Part shown: one piece after another, positions 21,583-31,436 of the stretch | Numbering within the stretch: the first letter of the stretch is position 1 | Layout: each line of letters opens with the position of its first letter | From: Colocasia esculenta | Taxonomy: Eukaryota; Streptophyta; Magnoliopsida; Alismatales; Araceae | Direction of reading: 5' to 3' | DNA: 64,000 nucleotides | Assembly (NCBI GenBank): GCA_014218235.1 | Contig: CM024755.1 | Coordinates: forward strand, 80,150,631-80,214,630 | Notes under the pieces: generated by a model | The model's database searches: none | Told to the model about the DNA's origin: nothing | Seen by the model: the letters and a program-made list of their open reading frames with translations, nothing else | Program-made: the position numbers and the translations under genes

Positions 21583-24252
21583 AATGGTCCAGTTAGAATA
21601 TGAAAAGACATTGAGGTTACGATGTCCCAATACATGGTTTAATGTCCACTGTTGGTAGTAAGTCTGTGGTTTTATGTGCTTTTTAGTAGGATTTTCGTGT
21701 GAATTTTTGATATGTGAATTGTATGTACGGTTGGTTAGTGTGGCAGTTTGCAGTTAAGGTGTAGTTGTTTAAAGATTTTCAGTTATAGAAATTGAAAGGA
21801 TTAGTGAATTTGGTTATGATAATCAGAAAAGGAAGAGTAGTGTTCTGAGAAGGATATGTCTGATGTATTTTAACGAGGTGTAGAGTTGGTAGAGACATGT
21901 ATAAGGTAATGGTATGATAGAGAAACAGTAGAACAGTGTTATTAATGAGGAATAGTATGTGTTAAGGATTGCAGTTGAGAACCTTGGCAGTGGTATTGTC
22001 GTGTTTAAGATTTGTGTTAGTAAATGTTAAGAAGCAGTTTGGAATGTTTTAGTGAGACAGATTAGCTAGAAATGAGGTATTACCAAATAAAGGAATAGAG
22101 ATTTATGGCAGTCAGATAAGGATAAGTGTATTTGGTGATTAAAGATGAGTATAGAAAAGAGTTTGGAAATAGTGTTGTTGTGATTCTCGTAAATAATGAT
22201 GATAATGGGGAATTTGATATAGAGATCCATGTAAGTATGTGCAGAGGTGGTCAGTTAAGTAGAGAGAAAGTAAAGGAAAGAACAGTGCATAGTTAGACTT
22301 TCTAAGGATTCCATAAGAGAGATATCTGCTTGACAAGTGGCAGTTTGTGAGGATTACACGGAATGGCTTGATAAAGAATACAGTGTTAAAGATTGAGGCT
22401 AGGGTTAAGAATATTTGGAGTAAGGTAAAGCTATGTGGGTCAAAATAGAAAGAGATGGATCAGTTGAGAAGCAGTTAAAAAGTATTAGGATAAGTGGAAT
22501 AGTAAGGCAGATTATGAAAGGATATTTATGAGTACGCTGTACTAGTGGTATTTTCAGTATTTGGAAATAGAGTAGCAATGTGGAATAGAGAAATCAGGCG
22601 GAGCAGATTATGGTATTTAAAGAGATCGATCAGATTATGGCTTTAGCAGTTATTAATAAAAGATGTTTATATATCAGAAAAAATTATAGTGTGAATGGTA
22701 TTTTGCGATTAGCTAGACAGCAGAATAATTAAGAGAAATGTCTTGCATAAATGATATTGTGGTTAGTGCAGTTGGTAGTACAGATCAGGTTAAGTGTTAT
22801 TGACCAGAGAAAGAAAGAGTATAGTAGATTATGAAAAGAATATAATTAAAGGGGTCAGGAAGTGTTCAATAAGTGTTTCTTTGGCAGCACACAGATAGTG
22901 GTTTAGATTGAGCAGCAGTATTCTTCCGAAAAGGTACGTTAGAGTTTGATGTAAGAATAAAAGGCATAACAGTTAAGGAATAATGTGCAGATTAGAGTAT
23001 AGCGGAATGGAACAGAGAGAGAGCTAGAAGTATATGGAAATTAGAAGAAAAAGTAAGATCAATTAAACAATGAACAATTTGAGGTCAGATGGCACTTGAT
23101 TAAGAAAGAATTCCGTTAAATTGAGGGTGGAATATGTGTAGAGTTAGTTGAGCAGTGTTATTATGTGATAAGAGAGTGTAGTGGCACAGTAATGAGAATG
23201 GATATTATGAAAGGTTATGCAAGAGAATTGTGAAATCAGCTAGAGAATGTTATTTAAAAGTAAGAAAGGTATATGAAAGGCAGGATATGTTGATAGCGGT
23301 ATGGCAGGATTCAGAATTAAAGCATGTGGTACACCTAGAATTGAAGTAATAGAAAAAGTGGTTCAGAGATTTTTGGTATTTCCTTCCAGTGTCAATTGAT
23401 TAAGTACAATGATTTGAAAAGTAAGTAAAGTTAGAATTCAATCCAGCTGGAGTCAGAGTAACAGTGAAAGTGGAAAGCAATTGTGAATATTAATGGAAGC
23501 AGAATTTGTAAAATATTTTGTCAGATATTCAGCGTAATTAGAATATCGCAATGGAAGTATGGAAGGTTCAATATTCACATATTATCCAAGGTTTAAATGA
23601 TTAAAGGAAAGCTTGGGGTTTTGCGTAGTTGGACAAGAGGCAGTGATTTCAGGCCAGATATGAGTTAAGACAGTATGAGTAAAATAGTATAAAGAGGCAG
23701 GAAACTCAATTATGGTAATGAAATCTTCTTTGAGAAGTTGGTAGTTGAGAATGTGAATAAAGTTAAGACAGAGTAATAATTGGCAGTGATAGATAGATAA
23801 TAGAAAGGCACTAGAAAATTTATGAATTTAAAGATAATTTTATATAGCAGAGCACCTCAAAATGGCAATATACAATAAAGGGTTTGAAGTAGGAAAAATG
23901 GCCCAAAAAGAAATGTTGCAAACACAGCCAGGAAAATGTGGAAGTAGGTTGAGTCCAAGGAGATAAAGCACCAATAGCAAGGTAGAATTGCTTACAGCTG
24001 AAAAGTACAGAAAAAGTAGAATGCAGCAATCGGGCAGAACAGTTATGAGTAAATGAAAATAAAAGGAAAAGTAGAACATACATGGAAATGGACAAATTGA
24101 ACTAGCCGGTGTAGAGTGGTTTGAAAGGCAAGTGCAGAGGAAGCGTATCCTACTTGTTCGGTATATGACTTTGTTTCTTTTTAGGTGATAGTTCGGTTTG
24201 CTGTGATTTGTTTTGAATGTCGAGGATGACATTCCTTTTTCGATGATAGTAA
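21583..24252 (+). other. C-poor non-coding interior of LARD-like element
   Basis: About 2.7 kb, rich in A, G and T and strikingly poor in C on the plus strand over long stretches (21780-23800). Stops are frequent in all frames and I see no gag, RT or integrase remnant. The end, 24200-24252, resembles the 3' untranslated tail of chromovirus elements but lacks a clean polypurine tract. Confidence 0.7.
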
Positions 24253-25694
24253 TGTAACGTCGCGCATTTTTCGGATCCTCGTGGATCCTCACTTAGTGGT
24301 CGTTCGGATCTGTGTTTGTTGGTTCTGGTGTGGTGCCCATGACCAATGTGGGATCATTGGGCCTTGGTCGCGGTTCCCATGCGTTGTGTGGGTGTTGTGG
24401 GCCGGAAGTTTTAGCCTAAATAGCCCACAGGTTCACTGTTTGTGAACGCGACAGTGAGGGACTTCGCGTTCATAATGAGATGGTTCTGAGTGTCACGTTC
24501 GGGTTGCCGCCTCGTAGCGGTCTTCATCTGCATGCGTTGGGCGGCATGCTGACATCGGTCTTGGGAAGGAGACGCCCTACTATGTCGCGTTCAGGTCGCG
24601 ACGGAGGGCTACGTCGCATTCCCAACTGTGAAGTGTTTTTAGTTGAGGTTGACCGAACAAAGCTCAGCAAGCTCTGCTCGGCCAAGAAGGGTTGTTGCGG
24701 CGGTTTTTCGGGCAATTCGGGGTTTTGGTGTTGTTTTCGGCATGGCCTCGCCGCGAGGACGTAGCATGGAGAGAGGGAGACACCGAGTTGTGATCGGTCT
24801 TCGCGTTCTTCACGAAGCTAGGGAGATTCTTCCCGTTTTTATGTTGTGAATCGCATGTAACGCATGTACAATGTGTTAATTGCTTTAAGAATAGTAGATA
24901 TCAAGCTAGGGCATTGAGTAAAGCATGAAAATGGAAATTAAACGTGGTTTGCATGGCTTGTGGGGGAAATCTGGAGATGGGAACCCGGATTAGGGTTCTG
25001 GCCTGTGAAGGCGACGGAGCCCTCTGTCGCGTTCTAAACGTGACAGGCCGACCCATTGCGTTAGGCTTTTGGATCGCGACATGTCGGGGTGTCGCGACCA
25101 GAAGGCGACAGTTGCTTATGTCGTGACCATAGCCGAGAGAGCTTGAGGTGTATGTTTTACTCATATGATTATTCGATTATCATTAAAGTGTTGTGTATGG
25201 CATGGTTAAGTGGTGTCTTGTGTGAGCATGATATGGTTTGACTATCGGTGTTGCCAGTGAGACCCTCTGGGGTTGAGGTCTCTTCAGTTTGGTGTGCTGT
25301 TTTGGGTGGTCCCTACTGAGCCTGTGACTTGTTGAGGCTCACTCCCCTACAGTTCTTTTCAGGGCTTATCGTTTGTGTGGCTTGAGGAGGCATTGTGGCA
25401 GACTTGTACCACCAGCAATAGTGTTAGTTGTGTTGTGTGAGCTTGTGCTCCCTTGGGGTATGCTCCAGTAGTTGTACTTTTTAATTGGACATGTAATAAT
25501 GTAATGGGACAGTCGTAAATTGATGTATACAGATATGAGCACATGTACTTTCTTGTGTCTTATACTGTTGTGGTTGTCTTTTATATTCTTACTGGACACG
25601 TGTACGAGTTATCCCTTGCGAGACTTCAGTCTGTTCGCGGGAGACGGATCTGGATATGGAGACTTATTGGACATAAATATCCAGGGCCGTTACA
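24253..25694 (+). repeat. 3' LTR of LARD-like element, internally deleted
   Basis: 1442 bp. It matches the 5' LTR at both ends. At about 25214 the sequence jumps from the equivalent of 19566 to the equivalent of 21088, so roughly 1.5 kb is missing. Confidence 0.88.
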
Positions 25695-25699
25695 CACGT

Positions 25700-27028
25700 G
25701 GGTGCCGAAGGAGTAGTAACCAAAGCTAAAATGAAAGAAATCCCACCATCATCGCCAATTTATGAATGTGTTTTTCGTTCCAAACACTCCACAAAGAAAT
25801 AATTAAAAAAAAGAAAAGAATTTTTATAAATGAGCATAGGAAAGACGAAGAAAAGAAGAGGAGTGCGTGTGTGCACAAAGAGGGAAATGTGATCGCCAGG
25901 TACGCGAGGGTATTGAAGAAGATGGGTAAGAGGCTGAGAGAGTACTTACCTTCACCTAAAGATCACAGGAGATGAAAGGGGTGGGTTGACTTCTACTCCT
26001 CTAACCGGCCGGCCGGCAGAGAAGACTTTAGCTACTTGGTTACCTTACAAAATGGAGAAAACAAACAAACAAGTGAAACAAAGATTAGACTAGACTATGG
26101 CGTGTTGAACCAAATTCAAAGAAATATATGAGAAATGTAGTTGCATGGGCTTGAACACACCTTGTGGAGGTGGTGTTAAACCCCTAAAGATTGGGTGTGA
26201 TGGAAATGAAGTGTGTGTGTGAAAATATGAAGTGTGAATGCACTAAAAATGAATTAAAAGAAGTGAGAAAGATGAAGAAGAGTTTGGCGGAATGAGCCCG
26301 CTGCTACGCTTGGATGGAATGGAAGAAGCTCCCCCTCCTCGCTCCAATGCACGTGAAACGATGGAGAGACAAACTCTGAGGAATGGATGTTTAAAGTAGC
26401 TTGGAAGTGAGAGTTCTCCTTCTTAGCTCGGAAGTTGAGTCTCCAGTGCGGCAGGGCTTCGCCGTAATGCTTGGGATCTCCTCAAAACAATGGCCTCGGG
26501 GATCTTTTTATAGAGGAAAAATTCATGAATCGCGATGGACACAGAGGTCGCCTATTGAAGTGAATCACGACCAACAAAAGCGTCGCGTTTCTAAAGATCG
26601 ACTTGCTCCGATTAAGCCTTTCCAAACATCGATTATAGCAGGTTTTAGAATCGCGATGATATAAACTGACATGTTTCAAACACTTCCAATACCGATTGAT
26701 TATTTCCAAAGTTAATAAATGGAAATATTGAATCGCGACGACCTGAGTGGTCGCGTATTTAAGAGAATTGATCTTCTGAAGGGAGTCGATCTTCATATGA
26801 TGGAAGGTTAGAAACGTGACGGACCATGTGGACGCGATTTTAATTAGTAAGAAAATCTTTCCAAAAACAATTTTGGAATCTACTATAATTCGAAATTGGA
26901 AACTCTTAAACGCGAAGACCTTGATGGACGCAATTCAAAACATGGTAAGCGCCAGAAAAGGAAGTGTGATACACGACAGTTTTACCCGTCGCAGATCAAA
27001 ATATCCTAAACCGCGACCACTGTGAAGA
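25700..27028 (-). repeat. reverse-oriented Tat-type LTR copy 1, truncated
   Basis: This region is similar throughout to 27839-28604 joined to 51489-52000 (for example 26700-26900 against 51650-51850), so it is a second copy of the same LTR in the same orientation. Reading leftward it has a TATA box (26504-26512) and a strong splice donor, AAG|GTAAGT, at 25949. N10 dyads occur near 26533, 26563, 26735 and 26815. The inner ~170 bp are missing, cut at the pol fragment at 27029. No coding region is supported. Confidence 0.65.
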
Positions 27029-27838
27029 GGAATGCGACTAAAGGAGAATGAGCGCAACTATCCTACTCATAACCTTGAGCTAGCGGCAGTGGTGTTTGCT
27101 CTGAAGATCTAGAGACATTACTTATATGGTGTAAAGTTTGAGGTCTTCATAGATCATAAGATCTTGAAATATCTCTTTTTCCAGATGGACCTGAATCTTC
27201 AGTAGAGAAGTTGAATTGAATTCTTGAAGGATTATGATTTTGAACTGAGCTATCATCCAAAAAAGGCTAATGTAGTGGCTGATGCACTTAGCAGGAAATG
27301 ACACCTGTTATAGAGGGAATGAAAGATGTTGGAGGATGCATCGTGTTCTATGGTAGTGGTTGATCCTCAGTTGTGTCAAGCTTTCTTGGCCCAGCTAACT
27401 ATTAGATCCACATTGCATGATAGAGTGCTAGAGTTGCAGAAAGATGACCCTTAATTGCAGGATTTGATTGGGAAGCCTAGAATAGCTAAGGATGAAGATG
27501 GAACCATTCGATTTCAGCATAGAGTTTGCGTCCTTAGCATGGCTGAGTTGAAGGATGAGATTCTGAATGAGACTCATAGGTCTAAGTTCTCCATTCACCC
27601 ATGCAACAGGACAATCTACCAAGAACTGAAGCGTTCTTATTGGTGGTAGGGTATGAAGCGGAATATGGCTGATTTTGTAGCAAGATGCCTAATATGCCAG
27701 AAGGTTAAGGCAGAATGTCAAAGGCCATCCAGATTCATGCAGAATATGGATATTCCATAGTGGAAGTGGGAATAGGTCACTATGGATTTTGTATCGAGAT
27801 TGCCTTGTTCTGCTAGATGCAATGATTCGATATGAGTA
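27029..27838 (+). pseudogene. pol: gypsy pol fragment: RNase H and integrase start
   Basis: Translation from 27029 gives RLKENERNYPTHNLELAAVV, the RNase H end of Ty3/gypsy pol. It continues to SYHPKKANVVADALSRK and then the integrase zinc-binding region (HPCNRTIYQELKRSYWW, DFVARCLICQKVKAE) up to VTMDFVSRLP. The wording matches chromoviruses of the Tekay/Del type rather than the Tat element nearby. Several in-frame TAG and TGA codons and sharp ends show a relic. It is wedged between two LTR copies and lacks RT, the integrase core and a chromodomain. Confidence 0.85.
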
Positions 27839-28604
27839 AAATATTTTTAATTGATTAATAAATAAAAAAAGAGAGAAAAGGAGGAAGAAAGAGGAAGAGG
27901 AGGAAGTGTGAGTGTGCACAAGATATGGAGTGTGATCGACAAGTATATGTGAATACCGAAGGATAGAGCAAAGGATAGGTTACTTACCTTCACTCGAAAA
28001 AAGCAGGAGTTGAGTTGTGGGTTGACTTTTAATTCTTCAACCGCCCGGCTGATGAAGAAGACTTTAGATCTTGGTTACCTTGCAAAGAAAGACACAACAA
28101 ACAAGTGAAAAGCAATGATTAGACCAACTTATGTAGCATCAAATCCAAAAGAAACAAAAAGAAAGCTTGCATGGGCTTGAACACACCTTGTGGTGGTGTT
28201 TTAAAACCCTTAAGAATGTGGGGGTAAATTAAATGATATGTGTATAATGATACCAAAGGAATAGAAACTATGTGATGAGATGCATGCACTAAAGAAGAGA
28301 ATTGAAAACAAGCAAAAGGGAATGGAAGAAGAAATCTGAGATGGCCCAGGCGTAGCAGAGGTTGAGAGAAGGAAGACTCCTCTTCATGGTTCAATGAACG
28401 CTTGCAAGTCCGGCAACACCGCCTCTTCAATGGAAGGATGCTCCAAGCAAGCTTGAAAGGCTCTTCTCTTCAAACTTCGGAGCCTGAAGGCTCTGGAACG
28501 CAGCAGGACTTCGCCAACACTCTTGGATGCTCTCCTTAAAAGTGTGGCTACGGGGGTCCTTTTATAAGGGTAAAAATGTGAATCGCGACGGACACATTGG
28601 TCGC
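27839..28604 (-). repeat. reverse-oriented Tat-type LTR copy 2, outer part
   Basis: The left part of an LTR whose right part is 51489-52169. The 22.9-kb Tat element was inserted between them. Together they span about 1.45 kb, close to the 1.47 kb LTRs of that element. Reading leftward it has TATAAAAGG (28558-28566) and a donor AAG|GTAAGT at 27987, matching copy 1. This is the 3' LTR of an older inverted Tat element. Confidence 0.7.
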
Positions 28605-30079
28605 TGTAGACACCCATTTCTGGCCCATAAGTCGAGCAAAATTCCTTGTCATATCGTTGATGCCCCATGTTGGCTCATCATCGCCAAGCTGGCTTTCTCC
28701 GATCATGTTATCATTCTTGTTAGTTCATCGCCCTGGTGGGTTCTTCCTGGTCAAATCAACCAGTCTTCTTCATCATCTCATAGCTCTCTGGGTTAGGAAT
28801 CCAACGCTTCAAGCTGCATGTCAATCCGGTACTTATGCAAGAAGATCAGATACTTTGTATGGCCATATGTTGAAAAGTCCCTGAAGGTGATAGGTTCCCT
28901 GTCGCTTTCTTATTAAGAAGACCACGCCCTTTCTGTCGCTAACTGGCCATATACCGATTTGCCTCACAGTTGAATCAATTTCCTTCAGACGGCGACACCC
29001 CGATACGTCGCGTCCTAATCTGGCCTTTTATTCCCTAAAAAATTGCCAAAAAATATTTCAAAAGCTTTCCTTGTAAGGAAGGTGACGTATCGAGGCGTCG
29101 CTACCTGATAGCGACCATGAGTCTGTCGCATTCTAGTTTCCATGCAGCGTACCCTTTCTAAACCCGACTTGGACCCTTGCTATTCGTGAATATTCCAACT
29201 TTTGATTGACCTAGAGGCATCCAAATCTTGCCAAATTTGGAGGAGACCCTCTTTGGAAGGTCCTTTTCGAGTTCTGATTGCCCTTGCATGAGCATGCTTT
29301 CCCAAAGTTGGACCATTGCCCATTATTCCTCTCACAGCCAGTTCAGGAATAACGGGGTATAAATCTCTCCATACAGCACCATTTAGGGCAAGGTTGGCTG
29401 CTGGGTCTTCGTCTCCCAGGGTGCTCCAACTTCTCAGAAGAGTCCTCCACCTCCAGACGACCAGGAAGTGCCCCCCAGGGCGTTTTCTCCCTGCCTATGC
29501 TTTCTCTCTCCCCTTTTCCTTCAATTTTCTCTTCATTCATGCATGCGTAGATTTGTTTTTCCGTAGTTTTACATTAGAACACTCCACACACACTGTTTTT
29601 AAACACCCAAAGGGGTTAAAACCCCACCCCACATGAGTTCCCTCCAATTAGCTCATGTTTATTCATATTTTTTGGATGGATTCTTCATAAACGAATTCTC
29701 TAATGGGTTTTCCTTTGTTTTGATGTTCTCGGCAGGCTTTAGAAGACAGTAGCAGCACGAGGCTCCTGCCCCTTGGCCAGCTGAGGAGCAGGAAGAGAAA
29801 GAACCCATGGTCTTCATCCTCTGAAGCAGAAGGCGACCATCCAGGTGTCGCAATCTGGAAGGCGACAGATTGTGCGGCGCATTCTGGTACAAGGAAGGCG
29901 ACGGCTCCATCGTCGCGTTCTCAGGGTCAGGTACACTTTCTGCAATTTTTTCCCTTTTCCAAGGCAGTTAACAAGTGTTCTTTCGCATATTTGTTTTGCA
30001 ACTTCTTTGGTAGCGATCACGGTCCATTTTCTTTAACTTCTAATCATCATCTTTTTGGGGAGCAAATCCCGTGATTACA
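28605..30079 (+). repeat. 5' LTR of Tat element
   Basis: 1475 bp. TATAAAT at 29358-29364 sits in the middle. Dyads lie near 29000, 29086 and 29111 in U3, and three with N9 spacing lie at 29833-29916 just before the LTR end. Confidence 0.95.
29358..29364 (+). promoter_or_regulatory. Tat LTR TATA box
   Basis: TATAAAT in GGGGTATAAATCTCTCC. It is conserved at 50773-50779 in the 3' LTR. Confidence 0.7.
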
Positions 30080-30084
30080 CCTTC

Positions 30085-30103
30085 TGGCGATCACGATGGG
30101 ACC
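30085..30103 (+). other. primer binding site, tRNA-Arg-like
   Basis: TGGCGATCACGATGGGACC starts five bases inside the LTR end. Tat/Ogre elements usually use tRNA-Arg, whose complement begins TGGCGA. The middle differs, so the assignment is tentative. Confidence 0.55.
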
Positions 30104-30224
30104 TCTAGTGCCCATCGTACTTCATGTTGTCTTTCCCTGCCGTCTTTAGTCATTCACGTGTGTGGTCCTTCCATAAACTTTGTGTTTTTTCATTTACCTT
30201 TACTGTTTCTTTGAGTTATGTTGC

Positions 30225-30900
30225 TCTGGGTAAGAAGGCGACGTTGGGAGCGTCGCGATCATAGTAGTGACAAGACAGACGTCGTGATCAGGTTAGTACA
30301 TCAGCATTCGTTTTTGTGCTATTTTTTGTGTTCTGTTGTACTGGTCTGGAAGATGACGTTCAAGGCGTCGTGTTAATGGTGGCGACAAAGAGGGCGTCGC
30401 AATAAGGTCAGTACATCAGCTCTCATTTCATACTATTTATGTACTCTGCTGTGCTGGTGGGGAACGCGGCATTGAAGGCATCGCGATAAGGAGCACGACC
30501 GGAAGCGCGTCGCTATCAGGTATGTGTTCCCGATCCATTAATCTTTAATCCTATTTTTGAGTCTTGTGTGCCGGGTCAGAACGCGACGTTGCGCGCGTCG
30601 CTATAAGCACGGCGATAGTGCCCTTGTCGCGATCAAGTCAGTGCCTTGGATTTCATGTATTCCTATTTTTTTGGGCTTATTTCACGCACTCCATCCATAT
30701 TCTAAACTGTTTGAAGCCAGTTCCATGCTTTTGAGAGTCTGTCAGTCCTCCGTGCTATAAGATTGTTTTGAATTTTTGTGCATAATCAGATCCAATCTGA
30801 TCTCTGTCCACTATGAAGAGGAATGCGACCTGGTTCCTGTCGGGATCTTGGTCGCGACAGTAACCCTGTCGCCTTCTGCTTCTGAGAGCAGGTAGGTCTG
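30225..30900 (+). repeat. leader tandem repeat built from GCGAC dyad pairs
   Basis: About five degenerate ~120-bp units between the primer site and gag. Most units hold two GCGAC-N9-GTCGC dyads (for example 30238-30256, 30381, 30579, 30852), followed by a GGTCAGTACATCAGC-like linker and a TTTTTGTG/TGTTGTGCTGG stretch. The unit flanks drift more than the dyads. The rest of 30104-31436 holds no gene and is the long untranslated leader typical of Tat elements. Confidence 0.8.
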
Positions 30901-31436
30901 TTATTTTTTTGTTAGTCTTAGGTTAGATTTTGCATGCACTCCGGTGCACATAGGGCGTGCATACATATTTCCATGTTCTAGTTTAAGTTGTCCTCTTCAG
31001 CGACGCTCGCTCTCTCGGCCACATATTCCTTGTGTCCGACTAGAGCACTCGCTCGAGGGCCTCCGTAAGTCCCCGCTGACCATGGATTCCTACACGGCCG
31101 TCGGGCTGGTTGTACCTGTTGCCACCTAGAATTAGGGTTCATTCATTTGGTGAGTCCGTGAGAAAACCTAGTCAAACCTGAAGTTAGAAGCCTTCTCCCT
31201 TTAGGAAACCTTCCCTTTTGAGAGAACTTGCTAAAAAGATCAATCCATTAAAAGGCAAACTTGAATCAAATAAAAGAAACCATCATCATTGCCAACTGCT
31301 TGCTTTGGGTGAGACGTTTTCTCTTTCTTTTGTTTGCATAGGACTGTTTGTTTAGGAAATCAGGTGTCTGTTTAGGTTAGGGTGTCTCTTAGGTCTGGAC
31401 AGGCTTTCCTCATTTTGGCATTCCCACTTTCCAAGA

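Larger units (their letters stand above)
18587..25694 (+). mobile_element. non-coding LTR element (LARD-like gypsy derivative)
   Basis: LTRs at 18587-21568 and 24253-25694 share ends TGTAAC...GTTACA. The target duplication is CATGT (18582-18586) and CACGT (25695-25699), differing at one C/T. A tRNA-iMet-type primer site follows the first LTR. The 2.7-kb interior has no reading frame resembling gag or pol. The end of the interior (TGTCGAGGATGACATTCC) and the LTR start resemble chromovirus/Tekay-type elements, so it probably moved with help from such an element. The LTR 3' copy lacks about 1.5 kb. Confidence 0.88.

Noticed and set aside
23820..24292. Minus-strand frames near the end of the LARD interior
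   Set aside because: Their Phe/Leu/Ser-rich content is expected from complementing an A/G-rich strand; there is no homology.
29316..29636. 106-codon frame repeated in both Tat LTRs (also 50731-51045)
   Set aside because: Duplication follows from the LTRs; it starts upstream of the TATA box and its end differs between the LTRs.
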